DNA of 64,000 bases from contig UBTF01000002.1 of the NCBI GenBank assembly GCA_900468285.1, forward strand, positions 110,888-174,887, given 5' to 3'. The position numbers and the translations under genes are program-made. Source of the DNA: Hyphomicrobiales bacterium. Its GTDB lineage: Bacteria; Pseudomonadota; Alphaproteobacteria; Rhizobiales; Rhizobiaceae. The notes under the pieces are model-generated. The model searched no databases. It saw only the letters and a list, made by a program, of their open reading frames with translations, and had not been told where the DNA came from. This document shows, one piece after another, positions 1-7,938 of the stretch (position 1 is its first letter; every line of letters begins with the position of its first letter).

Positions 1-893
1 TCGCAGCAGCGCAAGCTGGCACAGCCGCCGCCCCTGCCGGCGCAACCGTCTCACCGGCAGGCGCGACCGTGGCATCGACCGCTACAGCAGCACAGGTTGC
101 TGGCCCGACCATGGCGTCGGCAGTTGCCGTCAAGGGTGGACGTGTAGCCCTTCCGCCCGCTTCCGAAATTGCGGCCGCAGCAGCTGCTGCCGCCATTGAC
201 GCACAGATACAGCCACAGGCGCCCGCCCAGCAGGTTGCGCTCGCAGCGCCAGCCGCCACGGCACCGGCAGTCGCCGCTGTGGCCCACCAGACAAGCACCT
301 CTGCGGCAGCACTTCCGCAGGTCGTTGCGTTGAAGGGCGGGTTCCCGCCAGCACCAAGCGCACCGGGCACCCCTTCGGCAGCACCCATTCCGCTGACCGA
401 AGAAATGATGAAGCAGCAAAGCGTAATTCCGGTTCCAAAACCGCAGGGCGCCATGCTTGCCTATGCATCGGCTCCGCAAAACGCGGCTCTGGCTGCGATC
501 AGCACCCGCGAAGGCATCACCACCGATGGTTCGGTCATGGCTGGCCGTCAGAAGCTGAGCGGACTGATTACTAAATATGCGACGATGTATGATGTGCCGG
601 AAGATCTGGTGCACCGTGTCGTGCAGCGTGAAAGCCGCTACAATCCCGGCGCATTCAATGGCGGTCACTTCGGCCTGATGCAGATCAAGCATGCAACCGC
701 CCGCTCCATGGGCTTCGATGGCCCCGCATCCGGCCTTTTCGATGCCGAAACCAATCTGAAATATGCGGTGAAGTATCTGCGTGGTGCGTGGCTGGTGGCG
801 GACAACAACCGCGACAATGCGGTTCGCCTTTATGCGCGTGGCTACTACTACGACGCAAAGCGCCGTGGAATGCTGCACGTCCTTCGCAAGTAA
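1..893 (+). CDS. Lytic transglycosylase, SLT domain (5' end outside window)
   Basis: The frame is open from the first complete codon (base 3) to the TAA at 891-893, so the true start lies upstream of the window. The visible N-terminal half is a low-complexity Ala/Pro/Val stretch, typical of a periplasmic linker. The C-terminal ~110 residues form a soluble lytic transglycosylase fold: LVHRVVQRESRYNPGA carries the catalytic Glu of the ES motif, then GHFGLMQIKHATARSMGF gives the GLMQI motif, then a NLKYAVKYL helix. Enzymes of this family cleave the MurNAc-GlcNAc bond of peptidoglycan with formation of 1,6-anhydroMurNAc. It ends about 200 bp before btaA, which looks independently transcribed. The role (wall turnover or assembly of an envelope machine) cannot be told from the sequence. 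Confidence 0.85.
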   Translation, partial: AAAQAGTAAAPAGATVSPAGATVASTATAAQVAGPTMASAVAVKGGRVALPPASEIAAAAAAAAIDAQIQPQAPAQQVALAAPAATAPAVAAVAHQTSTSAAALPQVVALKGGFPPAPSAPGTPSAAPIPLTEEMMKQQSVIPVPKPQGAMLAYASAPQNAALAAISTREGITTDGSVMAGRQKLSGLITKYATMYDVPEDLVHRVVQRESRYNPGAFNGGHFGLMQIKHATARSMGFDGPASGLFDAETNLKYAVKYLRGAWLVADNNRDNAVRLYARGYYYDAKRRGMLHVLRK

Positions 894-1028
894 GCGGCAA
901 TCCAACTCGTTTTACCATCCCGGTTCCCGTTCGAACCTGGCGCGATCAGAGCCTTGATTGTGCTCAGACGTGTCCCTGCCTGCTCCCAGCCGGAGCCGTT
1001 ATGACGGCAAGATGAAGCCGCCGTTAAC

Positions 1029-1046
1029 CCGTCATCAAACTGTTGC
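1029..1046 (+). promoter_or_regulatory. Possible degenerate Pho box upstream of btaA
   Basis: CCGTCAT, four bases, then CTGTTGC resembles the rhizobial PhoB site (two CTGTCAT half-sites 11 bp apart): the first half-site has one mismatch, the second three. It lies about 45 bp before the chosen btaA start. Betaine-lipid genes of rhizobia are known to be induced by phosphate starvation through PhoB, which is why this weak match is recorded. Confidence 0.3.
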
Positions 1047-1091
1047 GTCATGCCGGTAAACGCCTCTCAACCGAACGAGAGGTGGAATCAT

Positions 1092-2342
1092 ATGACGGGT
1101 GTCGCGCCGAAAACCGGTTTCAGTAAAAACCTTAAACTCAAGAACGCGCTGCTTCAGCACAAGGCCCTGTCCCCAAGCGGCATGTCCGAGCGTCTGTTCG
1201 GCGTTTTGTTTTCGGGTCTGGTCTATCCGCAAATCTGGGAAGATCCGGATGTCGACATGCAGGCGATGGAACTGCGGGACGGGCACAGCATCGTCACCAT
1301 CGGCTCTGGTGGCTGCAATGTTCTGACCTACCTTTCCCGCAATCCGGCGCGGATTGACGTTGTGGACCTCAACCCGCACCACATCGCCCTCAACAAGCTG
1401 AAACTCGCCGCCTTCCGCCACCTGCCAAATCATGGCGATGTTGTCCGGCAGTTCGGTGTGGCCAATGTACGCTCCAACAGCGACGGGTATGACCGCTTCA
1501 TCGCACCGCACCTCGATCCGCAGACGCGTGCCTACTGGTCAAAGCGCACGTTGACGGGACGTCGCCGCATCTCCGTGTTCAATCGCAATATTTACCGCAC
1601 AGGGCTTCTGGGCCGCTTCATCGGCGCTGGCCATGTTCTGGCCCGCCTGCACGGCGTCAAGCTTCAGGAGATGGCCAAGACGCGTTCGCTGGACGAGCAG
1701 CGCCAGTTCTTCGACCAGAAGGTTGCGCCGCTGTTCGACAAGCCAATGATTCGCTGGCTCACGAAGCGCAAGAGCTCGCTTTTCGGTCTTGGCATCCCTC
1801 CCCGGCAATATGACGAACTCGCCAGCCTTTCGGATGGCAACACCATCGCGCCGGTGCTGCGCCAGCGCCTTGAAAAGCTCGCCTGCGACTTTCCGCTCAA
1901 GGATAATTACTTCGCATGGCAGGCTTTTGCGCGTCGCTACCCGCAGGCTCAGGAAGGCAATCTGCCCGACTACCTGCGCAATGATTACTACCAGGCCATT
2001 CGTGACAATGCCTCGCGGGTCCACGTTCATCACGCCACCTTCACGGAACTTCTGGCTGCCAAGCCCGCATCGAGCGTCGATCGTTACGTTCTGCTCGATG
2101 CGCAGGACTGGATGAGCGATACGCAGATCAATGAACTCTGGTCGCAGATCAGCCGCACAGCAGCACCCGACGCACGCGTGATTTTCCGCACAGCCGCAGA
2201 AAAGAGCGTGATTGAAGGCCGTCTTTCGCCCGACATCCGCGCCCAGTGGTGCTATCTGGCGGAACGGTCGCAAGAGCTGAATGCCCGCGATCGCTCTGCG
2301 ATCTATGGCGGCTTCCATATTTACCAGAGGGCACAGGCATGA
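1092..2342 (+). CDS. btaA: BtaA, S-adenosylmethionine:diacylglycerol 3-amino-3-carboxypropyltransferase
   Basis: A 416-residue DUF3419-family protein, close to the roughly 415 residues of the Rhodobacter enzyme. BtaA moves the 3-amino-3-carboxypropyl group of S-adenosylmethionine to diacylglycerol, giving diacylglycerylhomoserine, the first step of betaine-lipid (DGTS) synthesis at the inner membrane. Visible motifs are PQIWEDPDVDMQAMEL, then IGSGGCNVLTYL and IDVVDLNPHHIALNKLK, a Rossmann-like SAM pocket. I chose ATG 1092 because GAGAGGTGG sits just before it; an in-frame ATG at 1050 would add 14 residues without a good ribosome site. The stop overlaps the btaB start (ATGA), so the two are translationally coupled. 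Phospholipid replacement under phosphate limitation is the established role in rhizobia. Confidence 0.92.
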   Translation: MTGVAPKTGFSKNLKLKNALLQHKALSPSGMSERLFGVLFSGLVYPQIWEDPDVDMQAMELRDGHSIVTIGSGGCNVLTYLSRNPARIDVVDLNPHHIALNKLKLAAFRHLPNHGDVVRQFGVANVRSNSDGYDRFIAPHLDPQTRAYWSKRTLTGRRRISVFNRNIYRTGLLGRFIGAGHVLARLHGVKLQEMAKTRSLDEQRQFFDQKVAPLFDKPMIRWLTKRKSSLFGLGIPPRQYDELASLSDGNTIAPVLRQRLEKLACDFPLKDNYFAWQAFARRYPQAQEGNLPDYLRNDYYQAIRDNASRVHVHHATFTELLAAKPASSVDRYVLLDAQDWMSDTQINELWSQISRTAAPDARVIFRTAAEKSVIEGRLSPDIRAQWCYLAERSQELNARDRSAIYGGFHIYQRAQA

Positions 2343-3016
2343 AGAGCATCGGCGAGAATATCGGCCTCGGCGATACCGGCCACGCGAACCTGATGGACCG
2401 CATGTATCGCCACCAGCGGCATATCTACGACATCACGCGCAAATATTACCTGCTGGGACGTGACACGACCATCGACAGGCTCGATGTACCGACGGGCGGC
2501 AGCCTGCTGGAAGTGGGCTGCGGCACGGGGCGCAATCTTCTGCGCGCCTCAAAGCTCTTTCCAACCGCCAAGCTCTACGGCCTCGACATTTCATCCGAGA
2601 TGCTGACCACGGCAGCCGAAAACTTCGCAGGCCATCGCGAGCGGCCTGTTCTCCGCGTTTCCGACGCTACAACCTTCCGCCTTAGCGAATTTGGCCGCGC
2701 CGAAGGCTTCGACAGGGTCATGATTTCCTATGCCGTATCGATGATACCGGATTGGGAAAAGGCGGTGGAACGCGCCATCCTCTCGCTGGCGCCGGGAGGC
2801 TCGTTGCACATCGTTGATTTCGGCCAACAGGAAGAGCTGCCTCGCTGGTTCCGCACCATGCTACAGGCATGGCTGGCGAAGTTTCACGTCACGCCGCGCG
2901 CCAACATGAAGTATGTGCTACAGGCCCTGGCTGGCAGCTATAATGCCTCACTGGAATTCCAGCCGATCGCCCGAGGCTATGCCTGGCGGGCGGTTCTGAC
3001 CCTGCCGAAAGTCTAG
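2339..3016 (+). CDS. btaB: BtaB, diacylglycerylhomoserine N-methyltransferase
   Basis: A 225-residue class I SAM methyltransferase; LLEVGCGTGRNLL (motif I) lies near residue 55 and YGLDISSEML is the acidic loop after beta-2. BtaB methylates diacylglycerylhomoserine three times to form diacylglyceryl-N,N,N-trimethylhomoserine. The assignment rests on the methyltransferase fold plus immediate coupling to btaA: its ATG (2339-2341) overlaps the btaA TGA. An in-frame start at 2246 would lie deep inside btaA and is rejected. No other lipid gene follows, so the two-gene pair is complete. A generic methyltransferase would be the only alternative; context makes BtaB much more likely. Confidence 0.9.
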   Translation: MKSIGENIGLGDTGHANLMDRMYRHQRHIYDITRKYYLLGRDTTIDRLDVPTGGSLLEVGCGTGRNLLRASKLFPTAKLYGLDISSEMLTTAAENFAGHRERPVLRVSDATTFRLSEFGRAEGFDRVMISYAVSMIPDWEKAVERAILSLAPGGSLHIVDFGQQEELPRWFRTMLQAWLAKFHVTPRANMKYVLQALAGSYNASLEFQPIARGYAWRAVLTLPKV

Positions 3017-3063
3017 AGCCGACGCCCCAGCCGCTGCACCAATGAATTTCCGTAGGCCTATTG

Positions 3064-3099
3064 CCATAACGGCTTGTTTACCCTGTTATGGTAAACAGG
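3064..3099. repeat. Three overlapping inverted repeats upstream of the GH25 gene
   Basis: Within 36 bp there are three mutually exclusive palindromes: CCATAAC (3064-3070) with GTTATGG (3085-3091); TGTTTACC (3075-3082) with GGTAAACA (3090-3097); and CCTGTT (3082-3087) with AACAGG (3094-3099). They sit between btaB and the lysozyme-like gene, about 60 bp before its start. They could be an operator or alternative hairpins of a leader RNA. Confidence 0.55.
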
Positions 3100-3158
3100 A
3101 GATTACGCCGCTTCGTCATGTCTGGAGCGGGGACGTCATTCATTTCACTGGGATCAAC

Positions 3159-3950
3159 ATGCAGCGGCTACTTCCGGCACTCTTTTCGACCGTTCTGTTG
3201 TTGAGCGGCTGCACATCCACCAGCTACGATTTTCTTGAAACCGCGTCCGTCGCCAAGCCTCGCTTCAAGGACAACGACCCGCAGGATTTCGGCACGCGCT
3301 CTCCCCACAAGCACGACGTTCATGGCATCGACGTGTCCAAGTGGAATGGCGATATCGACTGGCCGACTGTTCGCAAATCCGGTGTGTCCTTTGCCTTCAT
3401 CAAGGCAACGGAAGGAACGGATCGCGTCGATTCGCGCTTCGATGAATATTGGCGGCAGGCAGCGGCGGCGGGCGTGCCGCACGCGCCCTACCATTTCTAC
3501 TATTTCTGCGCACCGGCAGATGCCCAGGCCGACTGGTTCATTCGTAATGTCCCGAAGGAATCGATGAAGCTGCCGCCGGTGCTGGATGTTGAATGGAACC
3601 CTGCCTCCCCCACCTGTAAGACACGCCCCGCGCCGGATGTCGTGCGTGCGGAAATCCAGCGTTTCCTCAGCCGCATCGAGACGCATTATGGCAAGCGACC
3701 GATCATCTACACCAGCGTCGATTTCCACCGTGACAATCTGGTCGGGCAGTTCAAGAGCTACAATTTCTGGGTTCGATCCGTCGCTGCTCACCCGGCGCAG
3801 ATCTATAGCGATCGTCAGTGGGCGTTCTGGCAGTACACCGGAACCGGCGTCGTTCCCGGCATCGGCACGCCGACGGATATCAACGTTTTTGCTGGCACGG
3901 AAAAGAACTGGCGCAGCTGGGTTGCATCGGCCGGCTCGCCGAAAGGCTGA
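3159..3950 (+). CDS. GH25 lysozyme-like lipoprotein
   Basis: Glycoside hydrolase family 25 (N-acetylmuramidase) of 263 residues. The N-terminus MQRLLPALFSTVLLLSGC is a lipoprotein signal with an LSGC lipobox, so the mature protein should be membrane anchored. GH25 signatures are all present: GIDVSKWNGDIDW, FAFIKATEGTD, APYHFYYF and PPVLDVEWN with the catalytic Asp and Glu, then the C-terminal FWQYTGTG strand. Family members hydrolyse the beta-1,4 bond between MurNAc and GlcNAc. I chose ATG 3159 because it starts the signal peptide exactly; the longer frame from 3042 would read through the palindrome cluster. No immunity partner or secretion gene is adjacent, so a housekeeping wall role is more likely than a toxin role. 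Confidence 0.85.
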   Translation: MQRLLPALFSTVLLLSGCTSTSYDFLETASVAKPRFKDNDPQDFGTRSPHKHDVHGIDVSKWNGDIDWPTVRKSGVSFAFIKATEGTDRVDSRFDEYWRQAAAAGVPHAPYHFYYFCAPADAQADWFIRNVPKESMKLPPVLDVEWNPASPTCKTRPAPDVVRAEIQRFLSRIETHYGKRPIIYTSVDFHRDNLVGQFKSYNFWVRSVAAHPAQIYSDRQWAFWQYTGTGVVPGIGTPTDINVFAGTEKNWRSWVASAGSPKG

Positions 3951-4115
3951 GGCTTGTTCAGGGCTTGATTTTTCCTTGAAATCCGGCAGATGTGCTGCGA
4001 AATAATCGCTCGCCTTTGGAAACAAACGGACTGGTTACGCTTTTCCCACGTCTGCCCACGCTTCCGCCACAAAGCTTGCGGAACGCAGGGTCATCCGTTC
4101 ATTTGAGGAATTCTG

Positions 4116-5342
4116 ATGCTCAGCTTCTCGACACGCAGCTTCGCACTCGCTGCCACCCTTTTCACTTTGTCTTGCGGATCCGCATTGGCCGTAACGCCCA
4201 TGCCTTCACCGGATGAGCCGAAGCAGGTTGCCTGCGGTGGTGACCTTGCAAGCTTCCTCGAAGGCGTAAAAACTGAAGCTGTCGGCAAGGGTATCTCTGC
4301 CGACGCCGTGGACAAGGCGCTCTTCGGCGCGCAGATCGACCAGAAAGTTCTCTCCCGCGACCGCGCGCAGGGCGTCTTCCGCCAGACTTTCCTGGAATTT
4401 TCCCAGCGCACAGTCAGCCAGGGCCGCCTCGATCTGGGCCGCAAGAAGCTGCAGGAATATTCTGCCGCCTTCAAGCGCGCGGAAGACGAGTTTGGTGTAC
4501 CCGCAGGCGTGATCGCTGCCTTCTGGGCGATGGAGACGGATTTCGGCGCTGTTCAGGGCGACTTCAACACCCGCAACGCGCTTGTAACGCTTGCGCATGA
4601 TTGCCGCCGCCCGGAACTGTTTCGTCCGCAGCTCATCGCGCTGACGGAAATGGTTCAGCACGGCGATCTCGATCCTGCAACCAACACCGGCGCCTGGGCT
4701 GGCGAAATCGGCCAGGTGCAGATGCTGCCGAAGGATATCATCGCTTTCGGCGTTGATGGTGATGGCGATGGCCACATCAACGTCAAGTCCAGCGCACCGG
4801 ACGCTATCCTCACGGCAGCCAAGTTCATCCAGCATCTCGGCTTCAAAAAGGGCGAGCCCTGGATTCAGGAAGTCTCCGTTCCTGAAAATCTGCCTTGGGA
4901 AAAGTCAGGCCTTGGCGGCACGATGACAGCTGGTGACTGGTTCAACCTTGGCGTTGCCCCACGTGACGGCAACAAGAACTTTGCCACCCTGCCCGCAGCC
5001 CTCATCATGCCGCAAGGCCGCAAGGGTCCAACCTTCATCACCTACCCCAACTTCAATATCTATCTGGAATGGAACCAGTCCTTCATCTACACGACGTCCG
5101 CTGCCTATTTCGCCACACGCTTCATGGGCGCTCCGGTCTACAACAAGGGCAACCCCGATCCGGGCCTCGATGATGCGGCCATGAAGGAGCTTCAGGCAAA
5201 GCTCGATGCCAAGACGCATGATGTCGGCAAGATCGACGGCATCCTCGGCTCAGGCACACGCATTGCCGTTCAGCGAGAACAGCAGCGCCTCGGCCTGCCA
5301 GCAGATGGCTGGCCAACACGTGAACTGCTGGACGCCCTGTAA
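4116..5342 (+). CDS. Lytic murein transglycosylase, MltB/SLT_2 type with C-terminal peptidoglycan-binding domain
   Basis: 408 residues. A signal peptide (about residues 1-25, ending SALA) precedes an SLT_2 domain: the catalytic Glu is in AAFWAMETDFG, followed by RRPELFRPQL and GEIGQVQMLPKDIIAFGVDGDGDG, the characteristic family signature. The last ~65 residues (LQAKLDAKTHDVGKIDGILG and onwards) are a PG_binding_1 domain with the usual VDGILG-type turn. The enzyme cleaves peptidoglycan glycan strands non-hydrolytically in the periplasm. GAGGA lies seven bases before the ATG. An intrinsic terminator follows directly, so it is a single-gene transcript. Together with the genes at the window start and 3.2 kb it makes a local group of murein-active enzymes. 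Confidence 0.92.
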   Translation: MLSFSTRSFALAATLFTLSCGSALAVTPMPSPDEPKQVACGGDLASFLEGVKTEAVGKGISADAVDKALFGAQIDQKVLSRDRAQGVFRQTFLEFSQRTVSQGRLDLGRKKLQEYSAAFKRAEDEFGVPAGVIAAFWAMETDFGAVQGDFNTRNALVTLAHDCRRPELFRPQLIALTEMVQHGDLDPATNTGAWAGEIGQVQMLPKDIIAFGVDGDGDGHINVKSSAPDAILTAAKFIQHLGFKKGEPWIQEVSVPENLPWEKSGLGGTMTAGDWFNLGVAPRDGNKNFATLPAALIMPQGRKGPTFITYPNFNIYLEWNQSFIYTTSAAYFATRFMGAPVYNKGNPDPGLDDAAMKELQAKLDAKTHDVGKIDGILGSGTRIAVQREQQRLGLPADGWPTRELLDAL

Positions 5343-5379
5343 GACTCGCAATCACAGCCTTTGCATCAAAATGACAGAA

Positions 5380-5417
5380 CGGCCGTGGCATTAACCACGG
5401 CCGTTTACTTTTTTTTA
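5380..5417 (+). terminator. Intrinsic terminator of the transglycosylase gene
   Basis: Perfect 10-bp stem ACGGCCGTGG (5380-5389) / CCACGGCCGT (5396-5405) with a six-base loop, followed by TTACTTTTTTTT. Confidence 0.9.
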
Positions 5418-5583
5418 CGTTTTGCACCGAGCGTTTCAAAGTGTAATATAAGTTGTTTTTCAAAGCCTTGATGCCAAAGCATTGGAAATCATTGCCCTTT
5501 TTGTTTGCGGCGCAATATAAAATTCGCTTTTCATGAGACACAAAACGGTCATAATGATTACTGTCAACGAATGGAGGCAGAGC

Positions 5584-5661
5584 ATGGGACTTACAAATTC
5601 TCTTAATGCCTTGGCAGTGGGTGTGGCGTTTGCGTTCGTCGGAGTGATGCTTTTCATCTGA
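5584..5661 (+). CDS. Candidate 25-residue single-span membrane peptide
   Basis: ATG 5584 to TGA 5659-5661 encodes MGLTNSLNALAVGVAFAFVG plus VMLFI, one hydrophobic helix long enough to cross the membrane. GGAGG (5573-5577) lies six bases before the ATG, a strong Shine-Dalgarno. A promoter-like TTGCCC (5492-5497), 18 bases, TATAAA (5516-5521) lies upstream and a strong bidirectional terminator (5714-5745) follows, so the peptide has a complete transcription unit of its own. I do not recognise a family. It resembles in size the small regulatory subunits of membrane complexes, but no partner gene is adjacent (metF follows on the other strand). Confidence 0.5.
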   Translation: MGLTNSLNALAVGVAFAFVGVMLFI

Positions 5662-5712
5662 CGCGCATTGGGTATCGCGGACATCCAAACGAGTTGATCT
5701 TCATAAGCCATT

Positions 5713-5746
5713 AAAAAAGCGCAGGTCTCGCAACCTGCGCTTTTTC
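5713..5746. terminator. Bidirectional terminator between the small peptide gene and metF
   Basis: AAAAAGCGCAGGT (5714-5726) pairs perfectly with ACCTGCGCTTTTT (5733-5745) around a six-base loop. It works in both directions and separates the convergent genes. Confidence 0.92.
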
Positions 5747-5774
5747 CGTTCTCATATGCTTATGATCGTCAGCC

Positions 5775-6671
5775 TCAAGCAGCCGATTTGCGCGCCGGCC
5801 TGTACCCAACATTTTCCAGCACGGCGTTGACGAGCGCAGAGCGGTTCATCGTATACAGGTGAAATTCATTGACGCCACGTTTCTGCAGATCGGCAATCTG
5901 CTCTGCTGCGACATCTGCAGCAATCCTCGCACGCGCGACGGGATCTTCATCGGCGCCAGCGAAACGCTCATCCAGGAACGCCGGAATGCTTGTGCCGCAG
6001 CGCCCTGCAAAACGCTTCAACTGCGTGAGGTTCTGGATCGGCATGATGCCGGGCACCACGGGGATCGTAATCCCTGCCTTGGTGACGCGCTCCATGTAGC
6101 GTTCGAAAATATCGTTGTCGAAGAAGAACTGCGTCAGGGCGCGAGTCGCGCCATTGTCCGCCTTGCGCTTGAGCATATCGATATCGACGGCAAGGCTTTC
6201 GCTCTGCGGGTGCTTTTCGGGATAGGCGGATACGGAAATTTCGAAGTCCGCGATTTCGCGTAGTCCACGCACAAGGGCAGCAGCATTTTCATAGCCTTCG
6301 GGGTGTGGCTTGTAATCCGTGCCAATACCAGTCGAAGGATCGCCTCTCAGTGCCACGAAGTGCTTTACACCCGCCTCGCGCAATTCGCGCACCACATCGT
6401 GCACTTCCTGCTTGCTGGCATCGACGCAGGTTAGGTGCGATGCGGTCGGCAGTTGCGCCACGGAAATCATGCGCTCAACTGCCTGCAGGGTGGGCGCCTT
6501 GGTCGTTCCGCCTGCGCCATAGGTCACCGAAACGAAATCCGGGTTCCAGCGCGAGAGTTCCTCGACCGTTTCCCAAAGCTGGACGTCCATGTCGGGATTC
6601 TTGGGCGGAAAGAACTCAAAGGAAAGCTTGAAGTTTCCTGTTGTGTGATGGCCTGCCTCGGTTGTCGTCAT
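5775..6671 (-). CDS. metF: 5,10-methylenetetrahydrofolate reductase
   Basis: 298 residues, the full bacterial MetF length. It reduces 5,10-methylene-THF to 5-methyl-THF with a flavin cofactor, supplying the methyl group for methionine synthase (metH is in this window at 37.9-41.7 kb). Family motifs: FEFFPPK near the N-terminus, FVSVTYGAGGT, HLTCVDAS, FVALRGDP, and GIMPIQNLTQLKRF. It starts one base after the stop of the ArsR-methyltransferase gene, so the two are one operon with tight coupling. The operon promoter carries the palindrome at 7711-7728 that is also found upstream of metH. Confidence 0.96.
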   Translation of the reverse strand: MTTTEAGHHTTGNFKLSFEFFPPKNPDMDVQLWETVEELSRWNPDFVSVTYGAGGTTKAPTLQAVERMISVAQLPTASHLTCVDASKQEVHDVVRELREAGVKHFVALRGDPSTGIGTDYKPHPEGYENAAALVRGLREIADFEISVSAYPEKHPQSESLAVDIDMLKRKADNGATRALTQFFFDNDIFERYMERVTKAGITIPVVPGIMPIQNLTQLKRFAGRCGTSIPAFLDERFAGADEDPVARARIAADVAAEQIADLQKRGVNEFHLYTMNRSALVNAVLENVGYRPARKSAA

Positions 6672-6672
6672 A

Positions 6673-7692
6673 TTATGCCCTCCCAGCGGATAGAAGCGGT
6701 GCCTCGATCGGCTCCTCGCCGGCGATCAGCAGGCGTGGATCGCGTGCGACCCAAATTGTTACGTCAAGCGACTGGGCGGATGCGTTGCCGGAGTGCAGAT
6801 CGACTGCCTGTTCCGGATTGAGTCCTGCCTTTTTCAGCCACTCTTCCATGGTTTGATGCGAGAAGCCCAATCGAACATGGGCGTGCTCCTCGCGTAGATA
6901 TTCAAGCGAATGTGGCGCCAGATCGATCACCACAAGACGGCCATTGGGGCGCAACATGCGCGCAGCCTCGGCAAGAGCCATCTCCGGCTGGTCAAGGAAA
7001 TGCAGAACCTGATGGACGACCACCAGATCGAAATCCTGCCCTTCCAGAGGCAGGTTCAGGATATCGCCATGACGCACGGATGCGTGGGCAACGCCAGCCT
7101 TGTCCAGATTGGCACGCGCGACGGCAAGCATGTCACGGCTGGCATCGACACCGATGGCCCGGCGATAGATGCCACTCAGCAACTGAAGAATTCGGCCCGT
7201 TCCCGTTCCGAGATCCAGCATCGAATCCACCGGAGTGGTGCCAATAAGCTTCAACAGCGCACCTTCAACGGCATCATCGCTGACATGCAGCCGGCGTAGT
7301 TCGTCCCAGGCAGAGGCGTTGCGGCTGAAATAGTCCTGTGCGCGCTCGGCACGCACACGCTTGACGCCAGACAGGCGTTCATAGTCACGCAGTAAGACGG
7401 CATCTGTCGAAGACGCCACGGAGAGAAGTTGTTTTATGACCTCTGCGCCCTTGCCATCCTGCTTCAAACGGAAGTATGCCCAGGCACCCTCCTGATATCG
7501 ATCAATCAGGTCTTCCTCGGCCAGAAGTTTCAAATGGCGGGAAATGCGAGGTTGAGACTGGCCGAGTATTTCGGTGAGATCCGTCACCGTCAGGTCACCC
7601 GCAGACAAAAGAGCAAGCAGACGGAACCGCGTCGGCTCACCCGCCGCTTTCAACAGCCCCACAAGATTATCGAGCCCTAGAGCCAACACCAC
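6673..7692 (-). CDS. ArsR-family regulator fused to a SAM-dependent methyltransferase domain (SahR-type candidate)
   Basis: 339 residues. Residues ~1-95 are an ArsR-type winged helix (GEPTRFRLLALL, then TDLTEILGQSQPRISRHLKLL as recognition region). Residues ~145-260 are a class I methyltransferase with an intact SAM motif, MLDLGTGTGRILQLL, and the VVHQVLHFL and RPNGRLVVIDL strands. The operon with metF and the shared palindrome upstream of both this gene and metH suggest an autoregulated repressor of methionine-cycle genes that senses S-adenosylmethionine or S-adenosylhomocysteine through its methyltransferase domain. SahR, an ArsR-family SAH-responsive regulator, is the closest described role. 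The start is a GTG at 7690-7692 with GAGGT upstream. Whether the domain still methylates anything is unknown. Confidence 0.85.
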   Translation of the reverse strand: MVLALGLDNLVGLLKAAGEPTRFRLLALLSAGDLTVTDLTEILGQSQPRISRHLKLLAEEDLIDRYQEGAWAYFRLKQDGKGAEVIKQLLSVASSTDAVLLRDYERLSGVKRVRAERAQDYFSRNASAWDELRRLHVSDDAVEGALLKLIGTTPVDSMLDLGTGTGRILQLLSGIYRRAIGVDASRDMLAVARANLDKAGVAHASVRHGDILNLPLEGQDFDLVVVHQVLHFLDQPEMALAEAARMLRPNGRLVVIDLAPHSLEYLREEHAHVRLGFSHQTMEEWLKKAGLNPEQAVDLHSGNASAQSLDVTIWVARDPRLLIAGEEPIEAPLLSAGRA

Positions 7693-7710
7693 ACCTCAAT
7701 CCAATCAACA

Positions 7711-7728
7711 TATAAAGATATCTTTATA
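7711..7728. promoter_or_regulatory. Palindromic operator of the regulator-metF operon
   Basis: TATAAAGATATCTTTATA is a perfect 18-bp palindrome about 20 bp before the start of the ArsR-methyltransferase gene. Its core ATAAAGATATCTTTAT recurs exactly upstream of metH (41758-41777). Confidence 0.85.
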
Positions 7729-7938
7729 CGATTGAGCTGGATATGCAAGATGGGCTGCAGAGATGTTGAGAGAAAAACAACACCTGCATTTCTCGATGTG
7801 GGCCGGGATGCAGCCAGAAGGACACTTGTTTACGGCACTTATGCCGGATGACGTACACTATCCGACGCGACGTGATGACCGCTGCGTCGGACAATCTGCT
7901 TGCCAAGGGCGAGAACCCGCCAAATGAGCGGATATGAC

